Shown piece after piece: positions 24,453 to 38,333 of a stretch of 64,000 nucleotides of DNA. Origin of the DNA: Nyssa sinensis. Taxonomy: Eukaryota > Streptophyta > Magnoliopsida > Cornales > Nyssaceae. The notes below the pieces were generated by a model. The model ran no database searches. It was not told where the DNA came from and was given only the letters and a program-made list of their open reading frames with translations. Numbering within the stretch: the first letter of the stretch is position 1; every line of letters begins with the position of its first letter. The stretch is taken from assembly GCA_008638375.1 (NCBI GenBank), contig CM018043.1:42376651-42440650 (forward strand), read 5' to 3'. The position numbers and the translations under genes are program-made.

Positions 24453-27400
24453 AATCGAGTTAAAATTCATGGAGTATGAACTCAAGGAAGAGTACGAGTA
24501 GGCGAAAATGATTATCCATAGTATGAGAAGTCATAAGAACTCTAAAATTAGAGTTAAAGAAGTAAAGTGCTAAAGTAAAACACTACCCTTATCAAAAAGG
24601 AAAGGGGAACCCTAGAAGTTTTTTTGAAAGAATCATCTTTCTTAATAAATTACAAAAAGAGCTAAGTATCAGGAGCTACAGGTTTTCCTTGAACCTTAGC
24701 CAAGAGTCTTTCATATTGCTTCTACAATTGACTGTTATCCCTTTTCAACTCTAAAATTCTGGTCTCTAGAGTTTGAGCAGACTAATCCACAAATTTTTCC
24801 AACTTTTTATTTTCCCATGAGAGCTCCTTAATTCTTTTATAGGAAGAGCAATCGCCACAAAACAACAGTGTGGTCATTTAGTGATCAAATTATAGCACCT
24901 CTAGCATGTAAACGTCGAGCCATATTTGAAACAGAGTTCATAATGCCAACACAGAGAATCAAAGAATCATAGACAACATTAGCATCATTCCTGGCTACCA
25001 GTAATCCCTCATCGCGAGGAGAAACGAGACCCAGGGCCACCACTGTGGCAATAGGGTCATCCTGTATCATAGAGTCATTAATTATGACAATACTAGTCAG
25101 GTTAAGAAGGTTGGTTGCCATAAAGGTGACTGTACATTAGACTATGTCATTTAAATCAGGACAACTCTGAGAAGAAGAAGCCAATAGATGAGTGAAAGAT
25201 GATAGTTAGAAGAGATGAGGTAGATAGTATTACAAACATTGATAAGCCCTTAAATATCAGTGAGTAGGATTCTTATAACATAAACCAAAGTATAAGGTCA
25301 AAGACCTATCGGCATTGATCCATGAGCTAGTAGAAATCTCACCCTCAATAACCTCGAAGTAGTTGGTATGTCAGATACAATTGTAAACATTAATTACCAT
25401 AAAAAGTATTCTAAAACAATAGTTGTGGTAAATTATTACAATTAAAGTAAATCTAAAGATGGAACTCTTTGGAAAGTCAGTAACAGTTAGAAGAGTTAGA
25501 TCAGTCACTAAACATTAGACTGATGGAGATTGAGGTAGAAATTAGGTTTTGCGAGTAATTTTATTCAGTAATTAAGGTATTGTGACCATGACAACACTTT
25601 CAATCCAACAATGAAAAATACTTCACGAATAGTCATACTTACAAGACAAATCATCTGAAGTTCAGAAAGTTAAAGCTAAAAGATTACAATTCAAACATCA
25701 TCTGAAGAGGATGAAGTGATAGTAAATATGTTGCAAAGATTAACATAATAGCAATTAACAATGAACACCAATTTATACTCTTCTCCCATCTAGGAAAAAT
25801 TAAGAACAGACAGGAATCCCTGAAATACATCAGAAACCAGATTTTAATTTTATTTAAAACATTGAAAACAATCCCAAACACGATTGAAGAAAAAGAATAG
25901 ACATTGTAAGAGTTAGAAATGAAGTAGCTATCAACATAAAAAGAAATAATAAAAGAACATCTCTCAAATCTCAGAGGAATTCCAATGACATTAAGTTACT
26001 CAGCTGAAACCAAGACAGAAGACACCTAAAATGCAATAGAAAATATGTCTAATCAACAAGTAACCCCATTAATCAGACCTAGAAATATCTTACCAAGAAT
26101 CATGTACCTGTTATGGAGAAGATCGAAGCTGATGACTGTCGACAGACAGACAATACGGAAGAAGTCACTGTAACCGTTGACGACAAATCAGATCTGTGAG
26201 GAAACTAAAAAGAAGGATTAGTAAAAACTGAGATTGTCGGCGACCAGAAGGAAAAGAGTCGAATATCAAACCTTGACCTTGTAAGAGAGTGAATAGAATA
26301 ACACAGATAGAAGCGAGATTTTGAGCTTTGTCTCTATTGGTGTGAAGACGAGTTAAGAGAAGAATACTTGAAAACGCAATCACAAAAGTTAGATCTACGG
26401 ATCTTGACCTCAAGAGTGGGAAATGATTAATACTTGTAGTATAAGGAGTAGAAATCAACGATCAAAAATAAGGTAGCCAAAGCTAGGGAAATAGCTGCAA
26501 TGACTGTCGATAAGCCGACGCTGCTAGATAATGAAATGGAAGATTGTGGCCAACGGGGAAATTGTGAAGAAGAGGAAAGGATAACGTTAGGAAATGATGG
26601 AGGAATGGAAGAAATCAACAAGAACCCTCAACACGACGACGTATACAACAATCGAAAGAAATAGAGATATATAGTTAAGATGTTATACCGTAATCAATAC
26701 TGTTGGTAGACGAGTATGATACATACGTGGGTAAAAATAATCATCGAAACTTTTATTGGATTATCACCGGATTTCACACTCCAATGTTTCACCAAACAAA
26801 TAAAAACACGTATGCCCAAATGCTTTTACGCACTTTCCTCAATATCTATCCACCAAAAAGTTGTCATTCAGCTATGCTTGTCGACTTTAGAGACTAGAGT
26901 AGGAATGATAATGTGACAGCATAGTGTGAACCAATCGTCTTTAACAAGGGAGACAATGGCCTATAAATGAAAAAAGCCCTAGGAAAATGACTCACACTTG
27001 AATATGAAGAGAGATATGTGTATGCTAACACCTTCGCCTTACTCCAACCGTTTATATGCATATATATTTACGTTTACAAATCACCGAATATGGGTTCTTC
27101 GAAACTGAAAAAAAGATACAACCTCTACCCACTCCATGAAATGAATAAGGCCCCTAGTTCTACGCCTTATATGAAAATTGAAAAAGAGGGAGAACCCTCA
27201 CCGATATCGAAAGATAACAGAACCACTAGAAGAGTGGCATTGTAGAAAATCTGCAAGCTCCCAACAATGAGAGTTCGTTTGGGAATGAAACCCGATAATC
27301 TTAGAAGTAGTATTAGTCACGATACATAGTGCTGCGATGGTTGTCTTACTTGGAAGATGACTCGAAAATGACCTTGCCACTAACAGCAGCTCATGTTTAT

Positions 27401-27620
27401 TGACATAAGCTTTAACACTGCTCACCATATCACTCCTCACCAAAAATGACATCACTGATTTGGGTTATGGTCACAGGAGTACTAAGAAGCAAGTTGGGAA
27501 ATCCGTTCGGATGGACACTGAAACAAAGAAGGCCAGTTCAAAAAAAGATGAACAATAGGAGCACACCAAATTATTGAAATACAAGTTATTCCAAGTTTGA
27601 GGGACCCAAACTCCTTTGTA
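24453..27620 (+). other. Internal region of element C, right part, without gag or pol
   Basis: About 3.2 kb of AT-rich DNA follows. No gypsy protease, reverse transcriptase, RNase H or integrase motif was found on either strand. Except for a minus-strand coding remnant at 24665-25121, open frames are short and unrelated to known families. The last ~80 bases before the 3' LTR resemble the end of gypsy internal regions only in their purine-rich tail. Confidence 0.6.
24665..25121 (-). pseudogene. Antisense coding remnant with coiled coil, unknown family
   Basis: The minus strand is open at 24885-25121 (78 residues). It has a hydrophobic stretch with IVIINDSMIQDD, a GLVSPRDEG block and an ARRLHARGA block. 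After a stop and a frame change, translation continues as a lysine/glutamate/leucine heptad-like segment (KRIKELSWENKKLEKF, then TRILELKRDNSQL) with two more stops, ending at a stop near 24675. This looks like the decayed C-terminal half of a protein with a coiled coil, antisense to element C. I do not recognise the family. It could be a captured host fragment or a degraded gag-like protein of another element. Confidence 0.45.
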
Positions 27621-27632
27621 AGAAGGGGAGAA
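27621..27632 (+). other. Polypurine tract of element C
   Basis: AGAAGGGGAGAA lies directly before TGTAATATC, the start of the 3' LTR. Confidence 0.75.
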
Positions 27633-27999
27633 TGTAATATCTTGAACCAAATTAGGTGCTTGTCATTTTATGCAATAAATCAAAAGCAATGTATCAAAAT
27701 CAAAGTAGTGTATCAGAAGCAACATTAATGTAAATCTGTTGAGGTAAATTGAACAATATTATGAATGGACTTGAAAGATTGTAAAAGAGTAACTTGCTTA
27801 TTTTTAGTCTAGATCGAGGGTCAGATAAATACAAAACTCCTAACAAGGGAAATTGGGGAAATAAAATACATATTTGAGATAATTTATGTAGAAGATACAT
27901 GTACGCGCACCTTTAACCAACTAGCCGTGTGGCATAACGAAGCAAATACATTGCCGTGAGAGAATAGTAAGTGAATAAAGTGTACACATAAAAGTGATA

Positions 28000-28035
<36 letters not shown>

Positions 28036-30044
28036 GATAGAGACATGAGTGCGTCAAGTTAAGTGCTTGAAACAAAACAAAATTGAACAATCTACACTTA
28101 GACAGAAAGAAAAGAAAGGATGAGAGACCCGTGAATCAATAGTGAGAATATATCAAAGGGAGAGATGTGATAAATGCATGTGAACAATAATGCGCAGTGG
28201 AATAAGTGAATTGTTGACACGAAAAGAAAAGAGAGAAGGTGGAGAATTGTCTACCACCAAACCAAAATGATAAAGAAAGTGCAGAGAGAAAGTGAGAAAG
28301 TGTGTGCATAGTGTGAGCTCGTGACAGTATAGCTATGAAATTATGAGTGTACAATTGAACGCATGCAAGCGAATCAAGACAACCAAGGAAAATTATAATT
28401 ACTAGCACATTTCTAGGATAAAAGAATCAAACTAAGGGAAGGCAGATCACGATAAATGAAAAGAGATCCGGAAAGAAAGAGAATGAGCTTGAGAGGTATA
28501 TGTATGGGTGTATACCAAACCAAACTGAGGAAAACTCTAGAAATTGAAAGAAGGAAGAAAGATTCAACAACCATTAGAGTTCAGAAATCAAGCTCAAAGA
28601 TAGAGAAAATCGTCTGCCATTAGAATAAGCTCTAAAAACTTCAAATTCTCTCTCTAAGATTTAGTTGTGTAGGCTACTATTTGAAGCTATATAAATGATT
28701 TATTATACATACAATTAAATTCACGTGTGAAGCATATCACGAAACCAAGCTTTGTTTAACTAGAAACCCTAAAACCACACAGACCACCATTAGAGTGAGC
28801 TTCAAACTAGGTTTGATTCGACCCTAACTAAATTGAAATTGAAGGCTTGAGACTTAAAGCAGACCCCAAGGGGATCACAAAAATGCTAGACCACAACTTA
28901 AAAGCTCAAAGATGAGCTCTATAGCTTGAGTTGCAAACTTCAGTTTCAAAAAGGAACCTCCAAAGTCGAGCATAAAATAGGATTTTATGAATGGGGATTT
29001 ATAGCAAGGATCATCACAGGCCAAGCCATGCACAAATTGGTTAAGAATCAAGCATGAATGATAGAAAACACAGTCGACCATGAAAGCTTTGGTTTAAGCT
29101 TTTTAGATTGGTTTCGATACCCCAAAGCAATGCCAAAATGATTATTGAACTCCCAGAAGTTGTTTAAAATAAAAAAAATAGATCAAATAGGCGACTCAAA
29201 CTTTAAGAAATAGGGCTAGAAAAACTAGGGTTTCGACGATGAACAATGACCATCGTGAGGAAGATAATGAATAGTTGGCTGGGGTCTCGAATTAGAGTTC
29301 AGGTCGAAACCCGCCCATACGCAGTAACGGGTAAATGAGACGACACTGTTTGATATGTTATTTTTAACAAAAATAGGGATTAAGCCTATTTAAAAAATGA
29401 TTAAATTGAAATTGAAGGCTTGGGACTTAAAGTAGACCCCAAAGGGGATCATAAAAATGCTAGACCACGACTCAGAAGCTCAAAGATGAGCTCCATAAGT
29501 TGAGTTGTAAACTTCAATTTCAAAAGGAACCTCCAAAGTCCAACATAAAATAGGATTTTATGAATGGGGATTTATAGCTACTGATCCAAGGATCATCATA
29601 GGCCAAGCCACACACAAATTGGTTAAGAATCAAGCATGAACGATAGAAAACACAGTTGACCATGAAAGCTTTGGTTTAAGCTTTTTAGATTGGTTTCAAT
29701 GCCCCAAAGCAATGCCAAAATGATTATTGAACTCCCAGAAGTTGTTTAAAATAAAAAATAAAAAATAGATCACATAGGTGACTCAAACTCCATGAAATAG
29801 GGCTAGAAAAACTGGGGTTTCGACGATGAACAATGACCATCGTGAGGAAGATAATGAATAGTTAGGTCAGGTCTCGGATTCGAGTTCAGGTCGAAACCCG
29901 CCCATATGCAGTAACAGCAAGTGAGACAACACTGTTTGATATGGTTTTAAGGTTTTTAAAAATAGGGATTAAGCCTGTTTGGCGACGGGGTTAGTAATTG
30001 GATTTAATAACCTTTAGCGGAACATGGATATCTTATTCTTGGTT
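27633..30044 (+). repeat. 3' LTR of element C, first segment
   Basis: It begins TGTAATATCTTG after the purine tract. It holds a TA microsatellite (28003-28030) and a direct duplication of about 580 bp (28829-29985). It is interrupted at 30044 by a solo LTR A. Later segments are 33368-34693, 43749-43819 and 54961-55591. I see no coding sequence. Confidence 0.8.
28829..29985 (+). repeat. Direct tandem duplication, about 580-bp unit
   Basis: Copy one spans about 28829-29394 and copy two about 29402-29985. Both contain attgaaattgaaggcttg, ggaacctccaaagtc, aatggggatttatagc, gacgatgaacaatgacc, and an acccgcccata block followed by aaatagggattaagcc. They differ by scattered substitutions and small indels, so the duplication is not recent. 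Confidence 0.85.
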
Positions 30045-32981
30045 TGTCACGACCCGAAACCCACCCTGTGCGGATCTCGCATCGCGACCACCACCCTCAG
30101 GCTCGAGGACCTTAGGGCGAAGCCTCACATAAGCAGCGGTATCGAATAGATGTGCAACATGTGATTGCGGAAGCGTGAAAAACTTTTTCTTTTCTTTTCT
30201 TATTTTTAAATTACGCACATCCATCCGGTACTGCCACTCTTTACATAGCATACATGATTTAACATTCAGAGTATAACTAAAAACTTAAAAACTTTATAAA
30301 CAATACATGTTTGTTTACCCCATGGGGCTTATACATATCAGTATATTGTCTTCTAATACAAAATATACTAGTAATGTTCACAGGTTTCCTAAAGAAACTA
30401 CTTAAACATGTCTTCCCAAAAATGGCAGACTTCATCATCATCATCCTCAAAATCAATACTGCAGTAAATCACCTTAAAGGGGGGTCCGAATAAAAATTCG
30501 GGTAAACTAATCTAAGCTTGTGAGTAATTCCAGCATTCGTCATGGGGTTTCAATTAACAGTGGTTTAGTACATAAGAGTTTGTAAAACATTCACTGCCAA
30601 TTGCTCATATACTTGAACATAGAACATATGCATTTCTTAAAACAGATAGCTTTGAAACATTTAAAGTATTCAAGCTAAACTCGTACTTCATCAAATAGAG
30701 TATATAACTCGAAACATATGCATTTCATAAAATAGATAGCTTTAAAATATTAAAAGTATTCAAGCTAAACTCGTACTTCGTCAATAAAGTATATAAACTT
30801 TAAAACACATAAATATGTACTATGAAAATGAGGGTAAAACCTGCTTCCATTTTCAAACTCATTTGTCATCTTATCTCTTTCATTAGTGGAATTCGTTTTG
30901 AACCAGACTCCCATTTTACGTATGCGTAGTGAGATAACCTTACTGAACCGATCAGAATCATCTTCCTGGTCCCTAAAAGGTAGGTTTGACTCATTCGCTA
31001 ACAGAACAGATAGGGTTTCTCGAGATATCTCATTGCCTGGAGGACTAGGTCCTGCTACCGGGCATATTTGGTACATGACAGGCCAAGTGGGCTTCGAAGT
31101 AACCCAAAATCCTGACTATGTAGCACATGACAGGTTAATTGAGTTCCTAAGAACCCTAAATCCTACCTATGTACTTATGCATTATTATCTTGTATTACAG
31201 ATACATTTATCATATGGCATTCTTCAAATAAATACTATTCATGAGTATTTTAAAAACATCACATTCATGACTTCATGATAAAATCTTCGTATACTTGAAA
31301 TAATCAAACTCAGAATATTTAACAAGATTTGTATTTTAACTCAAACATGTTGAAAACACATTTTTAAGAAAACTGTAAAGAAAACATTTACTGGGCATGT
31401 CACAATAGGGTTTATAAGCACAGAAATAATTTAAAACTGAAATCATGTAATATACTGAATTTGGAATTAAAATACTTCGTATCTTTTGAACTTAAAACCT
31501 TTTCAAATCCATGGAGTTAAATCTCCACTTCAAATGCAGGGTTACTCACCTTGGTCCTTTAGGGTTAGTGCTAATAATGCGCTTTCCCACTTCCTTTGTA
31601 GTTGCTAAGAACAATTCATAATAACCTCATTAATTTCACATTCACCGTAATAACACTTATTGATGCTACTTAACTTATGCTTAGTTCGTATTAGATCCTA
31701 AACGATTTCATAATTTCATATGTACTTAATTTAACTCGTACTCTTAACCTATGACACAATTTAATGTGTTAGAAATTCAATTTATTTCAATTTATACTCT
31801 TTTGGTAGCTCCATTAACTTTAATTTACATTTATGTACTTCACCTGTTTACGTGTCGTGTCTTTTCGTATTTCACTTGCCTTAGTTTAGTACTTCGGCAA
31901 TATTTTAGTTTATAGTCATCTGACAAATGCCATTCATCAAATTTTATGTTATTTTATTTTAGACATTTCTTTTGGTCGAATAGACTCTACCATTAAGTCC
32001 AGAACGTCGAAGAAAGTTGATTTAGACCCTCCTAGAATTTAATTTGGACTTTTGTATGTAAAAGGGGAAAATGGTCATTTACCCATTTACGTGTCATATT
32101 TTTTCGTACTTCGTTTCATAATTTGGACTCCATCATTGAGTCCGGAATGTTGAAAAAAGTCAATTTAGACCCTCTCTGGTTTCAATTTGGCTTTAGAGGC
32201 ACTGGGGGTAATTTGGTCATTTTACCCCTTTATGTGTCTTTATTTTTTGGGACCCCGTTTCACAAAACGGACCCCACCATTAGTCTCAGAATATCCAAAA
32301 TAGTTAAAATATACTATTCATATGTTTAATTTGGACTTCGTTTGCATCATATATGACTCAGGGGCAAAATAGAAATTTTATTTTATTTATTAAATAATTA
32401 AATTAATTATTTAATTATTTAATTATTTGTCCAGGGGTGTAACTGCCTAAACTTTCCATCAGTTGGGCCACAATAGGATTTTCCAGAAGTTCTGGGGTCA
32501 ATCCGCAAATAGGAAAAGTCTTGGTTTATTTATTTTAATTAAAATAGAAAACCAGTGGGTTCAGTTCAAACCTAAGTGAACCGATCCGGTCTTCCATTGA
32601 ACCAACCGGTCTGGTCGGTTTTATACGTGATGTTGACACCATGATGACGTCAGCCCTAATGTTTTTATTTTAAAACATAACACCTCAAAACGACACCGTC
32701 CAACTTAACCCTTTTCTGCGATGGGTCGGGTTCCGACCCGAACCCAATTTGACCCAAAAGCCGAACTGTTACTATTCATCTTCTTCTTCCCTTTAGCTCT
32801 GATTCTTTTTCTTAAGAAGCAAGCATGCTTTGCTTTTAAAGAGAAGCAACTGACCTCTCTCTCTCTCTTCCCTCATGATCTCACGGCCACCCTTCTTTCA
32901 CTTCTCAATTAATTTCTCTGTTTCTCATTAAATTTTGCTTTTTCTCTTGTTTGCTTTACATTTAATGTTGTATGATATTTG

Positions 32982-33014
<33 letters not shown>

Positions 33015-33362
33015 ATACCACACACACCAATTCATATGTAAACACACACACAGCCGACACACACTACACACACTACTGTTCACACTTTACATATTTACAT
33101 ATATATATATATATATTTAATTTATTTATATACAGTACATCCATACATACTTGATCACATATACATATACATGACACACTTTTCATGTGTGTAAATGTGT
33201 GCCACAATAATTAATTATAATTAAATATATATTTCTTACATTTAATTAATTAACTTATTTAAATAATAAATTATTCTTTTGAGTGTAAAAATCTTACACT
33301 AATTTTCTTAACCTCGTAATACGTGCCCTATGACCCTAGTATTTTTGGGTCGGGATATTACA
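30045..33362 (-). mobile_element. Solo LTR, family A (3,318 bp), in LTR of element C
   Basis: It starts TGTCACGACCCGAAACCC and ends GGTCGGGATATTACA, flanked by tggtt on both sides (30040-30044 and 33363-33367). The unoccupied site is visible in the 5' LTR of C near 18385-18400. Gene-like frames inside (30886-31278, 32123-32329) lie in shared LTR modules. A TA array is at 32987-33014. Confidence 0.9.
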
Positions 33363-33429
33363 TGGTTGCCTTCCTTGTCCATTGTTTGCTTTAACAAAAA
33401 TAAGAAATAAATAAATAAAAGGGATGTGC

Positions 33430-33500
33430 CCAGAGGAGTCGAACCCAAGACCTGTAGAGAGGAAGAAACTATAGGCTTAGTGGTTGCCAAGTTGCCACCG
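33430..33500 (-). other. tRNA-like module antisense to LTR C (3' copy)
   Basis: On the minus strand GGTTCGACTCC (33435-33445) is a perfect RNA polymerase III B box, and TGGCAACTTGG (33487-33497) an A-box-like motif, 41 bases apart. The region between could form anticodon-arm-like sequence, but I cannot assign an anticodon. It lies about 2.5 kb into the LTR. Confidence 0.6.
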
Positions 33501-35119
33501 AACACCTTGTGAATATATTTTACATAATATATATTGAATTAAATAATTAAATTAATTAAATTAAATGTTGTGAGACCAAATAAAATAAAAAGGGTGTCTA
33601 TCCCTATCATTTTTTGACGTTCCGGACTCAATGGTGAGATTTATTTCGTCAAACGAGGTATCGAAACATTAGAGACATAAAATGTAAAAATTATGAAAAC
33701 ACCCTTAGACTTAAAATAAGTCACAAACAATGAAATTAAGATCTAGAAGAGCCTAAACTTATTATCTTTGACATTCTAGATCCAACGGTAATGTCTATTT
33801 GGGAATAATAGAACACCAAAACAAACTAAAAAATAACTAATGCATCTCTAATGCTAAATGAAGCTACCAGGTGAGTATAAAACGTATAGAGACACTTATA
33901 CGAATGAATATTGGAGTCTCTAAGTTTAAAAATGAGCTTTATTTAAGTTAATTGGATACCGAAGACGCATAATAAGAACTATAAAATTACCAAACTACCT
34001 TTAAGGCTTAAGTAGACAAAAATTTAAACTGAAGTATATACAAATATAATATCAAAATATTTATATATATGATTTGGGATCACCAATAAGGAAATAGAGA
34101 TAAGATGAATGCCGAAGCGAGTTAAATAAACAAGTTAGCAAGTGACTGTGGACTCTGGACCACAGATGAGTAACCTTGAACCTTGAGTGGAGACATTTTC
34201 TATGAAATTTAATTCTTTATAGTTTTATAACACTACATTCAGTTCTTTACAACTTTATAACATATTTGAAACTACTATGCTAAATGTTTTAACTGCATGA
34301 CTGTTTATAGAATACTAAAATAAATGGTTGAATTGCATGCTTTTAAATAACATCTCTTTAAATGTTTCATTGCATGGATAGCCTAAAGAATGTTTTGCAA
34401 ACATGTTTTAGCTTTTATGTGTCTTACGAAACCCTATCGGGGGTTAAGAGCTGGTAGACTTCCAGTAAGTCTTCATAAGCGACTAGGTCGGGAGTCTAAA
34501 TCTGATAAGAAGACTATGTAGGTCTAGAGCTCTAAATTACATAAAGGTCACTAATGTGACATTTATAGTCCCCAGGGATTGAGTTTATGAGATATATGAC
34601 ACAAAATGTTTTCATAGCTTTAGTTTACAAGCCACCATGTGATAACCCAAAGTCTTGAGGGGCAACAGTTTTTAAGAAGTGTGACACATTTTATGTAACA
34701 CCCCGACCCTGTATAATTAATAATTAATTTACTAATTGTTACTTAGTTCCGATTTAAAGAATGATTAAGGGAATTAATCATAATCTCTCGGCAATCGTGA
34801 TAGACCAACAAAGTAATTAAATATGTCTAAGAAGAGGATGTGATGCCCGAACCTAATTATCAATTAATTAGGTGAAATAATGTCGTTTTAGCACTGACGG
34901 AACTCGAATTAGCTAATTACAGAAATCTGAAATAAATAATAAATGACACGGAGCCTGTGACACTGAAGATAACTAAAATACGAAACTCTCGAAACAAACC
35001 GCGCTGAAAAAAGAGCTACGGATTGAAAGTTAGAGCCGAAACAGTGAAACTAGGAATTTTCGCGTCAACCAAACAAGGCCTTAACCTAAAAGTGGAAAAA
35101 AAATACTCACTTGTGAAGC

Positions 35120-35190
35120 CAAGGGGAATTGAACCCTTGACCTATGGAAGCAAAGAAATTTCATTCAAAAAGTTACCAACTAGGCTAGGG
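35120..35190 (-). other. tRNA-like module antisense to LTR B (second copy)
   Basis: The minus strand has TAGCCTAGTTGG (35176-35187), an A-box match, and GGTTCAATTCC (35125-35135), a B box with one change. The layout is the same as at 8170-8243, so the module belongs to the LTR family. Confidence 0.6.
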
Positions 35191-35214
35191 GCATCTTTGT
35201 ATACAAATGTACAA

Positions 35215-35247
<33 letters not shown>

Positions 35248-35518
35248 TACAACTCGAATTTGGCCACCTCCCAAGTGACCAATCACCAAGCATGCAACAC
35301 ATCAGCATGCGTCACCCCTATGCCCTATAGACCATCATGCCTCTTTCACCTCATGATTTCATCTTCTCCCAACCAAAATTCAGGCTAATCAATTATAGGC
35401 TTGGGAGACGTATTGAACAAGAAATCTGATGTTTACAAGTCTCCATTTGGAGGGAAATCAGACCTGCAATAATCCTGTAAACTGACATAGAGAAAGAGAG
35501 GGTTAGAGAAAGAGAGAA

Positions 35519-38297
35519 TGTCACGACTCGAAACCCACCCTATGCGGATCTCGTGTCGCGGGGCCAACTCGAAGGCCATCCCTACTTTTTCCATTCCTGT
35601 ATCATAGTACTAATAGGCAATGTACTAAAAATTTTAACAATGAACAATGGAAGTCTTTATCAATTACAGTAATCCAGGGAAAGTCTTTTAATAATTTAAA
35701 CAGCGGAAGTCTATTAAATACATGACATAGTTCTACATAAGACGAAATGAGAACTAAACGTAACCAGCACCCGGGGGTGGTGAATACATGGAAGAACTAA
35801 CATAGACTGGTACAGTACTTCAAAATGTCCCCCTACGCTCTCAGACTCCTACTGGGGTCTTGCAGCGTCATTACCTGAAATGGGGGGTAAGTGGGGTGGA
35901 ATGAGCTACAAAGCTCAGTAAGTAAATGCAGATCTCCAGCACTGGTATCGATGATCAATAAAGAATACGAATTCATATGAGGACATGACAGCCAATCATG
36001 AGAATAAGATGCTGTGATAGCCAATGAAAACAATTGCCACGAGGGCCAATGGAAACAATTGCCACGAGGGCCAATGAACAGTAATCACAATACACAATCA
36101 GAAGTATTGGGTGTAATATCAATATGAAGAATTTCAATGATAATATAACAACAATGAAGTATTGCCACAATGAACCGATCACAATCAAATCAATAATACA
36201 AGTCCCTCGAGACTCGAAGAATCATAAGCGGTGATGTCATTTAACAATCAAGTTTTATCAGTCATAAAAGATGTTGTTATTCTGTGTCAGGGTTCGGTAG
36301 ACCCTTGATCTTTTGGGGCCCGGCATACCCCCCCAGTGAATTCCAGTGAATTTCCATTTGTCCGTTCACAGACTTGACCCGTAGGTCCCAGTCAATCAGA
36401 TAGCATCAGATGGGTGTTGTGTCTGAGCACAACTCCCGTGTTCATAAACATATCACGATCATAAGTAATTCCATAGAATATAAAAATGGAATATCATTCA
36501 TTCAATAAGGATACAACAGTAGGCCTTTCAAGGCACAGTGTAACATGATAACAATGATACATCAGTCAATCAAATGTCCACAAGATAGAAAATATCGAAT
36601 TGTGGAAGCACAAGGATATCAATACATTCAAGAGTACGAGTTTGGCAGTAAAAGAATAAACTTGGCTTGTGGAAACACCACATTTAAGAGAGAGTGATCC
36701 ACTTACCTCTAAATGTGCATTCTTAAATCAGTATCCCGTGAGTTTGCCCTTTCCTGTCGAGTCCCCTATATATCAATAGATCCGTCTTAGAATTAATGCT
36801 ATTCAAAAAATTTTATGCCTTGTTATCATAGGTGTCTCTAACACTAATTTAGACCTTAACATTGAGTCCAGAATGCCGAAGAAAGTCAGTTTAGGCTTTC
36901 GCGGAATTCCATTTGGACCTTTGTACTAAAAAGGGCAAAATGGTCATTTTGCACTTTTACAATATTTTATCCTTCGGGACCCCATCTCATGAAACGGACC
37001 TCACCATTGGACTCAGAATGTCTGAGATAATAAATTTTGACTATTCATTTGCCTCGTTTGGACTTCGTTTGACCCTTATTTGAATTAGGGGTATTTTTGT
37101 AAAAATTAATATTTTATTAATTTTTCTGTTTGGGCCATTAGTGGAATTTCTTAAAACTTCTGGGGTCAGTTTATAATTTCCCAAAGTTACGGTTTGAACC
37201 AGTGGGTTCACCATTTAGAAACCCTAACCAGTCTGGTTCTTTACTGAACCAAACAGTTCAGTCAAATCTTGAGAACCGGAACGAGATAACCAGTTCTCCT
37301 ATGCTATCCATGGCTGGGATAACCCCAAACCCAATTTCAATTTCCTATATCTGCATCCAAACAAGCCCAATCCATTTTAATTTTATATACAAAACAACAC
37401 AGTGTTGGCTTCATTGTTGCAGTCGGTCGGATCTCAACCCGACCTGGCTCGGACCCGGTTCGTCTTAACCTGAAATGCCACCCCGACATTCCGGTCATTT
37501 TCCCCAACTGTTTTTCCGGCCACAGTCGCTGGAACAGTAAACCCTAGTTACAAATCTTCACTGTTTAACATTTTTTTTTTCTTTTTCGATCTTGTCATGC
37601 CAAATGAATCCCCCAGCCTTAAGCTTTCATTTAGGTAGTTTTAAACCTAAGAAAACTATGGTTTCCATCACTGTTCTTTCCCAGTTTTCGGCGTAGCACC
37701 GGCGAGGATTACTCGACTGTAACTCAGTTATTTTTGGGTCATTTTTCTTGATTTTTGTTGCTTTAGATTCCTGTTTGAATTTCCTACCCACTTACAAGCT
37801 CAAAATTAAGTTTCATGCATCAGATCTCATAAAACTCGAATTATCCCTAAACCTGCAACTACGATTTTCTCCCTCATTTGTGAACCAAATGAAGTACGGT
37901 TTGTTCCTATCAACACCATTTTTCATGCTTGTTTAGACCCTAAATTCAGAATAAATCGAATCATGCTTATAAAATTTCAAAACAGAAACAGTGGCTTACC
38001 TTGGATTTTCGGATCCCTTTGGTGTTGAGCTTCTCCTCCTCACGTCTCCACTCCAGACCTTTTCCACGATTTCCTAAGCTTCTCCTTGATACACACAGCC
38101 TTCCTAGTGCCCCTTTCTCTCTGATTTTCTTTCCAACACCATATGTGTATATAGGTGTATATAGGTGTACTCTTTACCCATTTTCACACTCCAAGGGTCA
38201 CTTCTCCTGATCAAGAGTCACCCTAGGCCATACCTTTTCTGATTCCCACCATTCCTCACCATACTTGTTAGGTTGATTAGGTTAGGTGATGTCATCT

Positions 38298-38333
<36 letters not shown>

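Noticed and set aside
30886..31278. A 130-residue plus-strand frame
   Set aside because: It lies within a solo LTR and spans ordinary LTR sequence.
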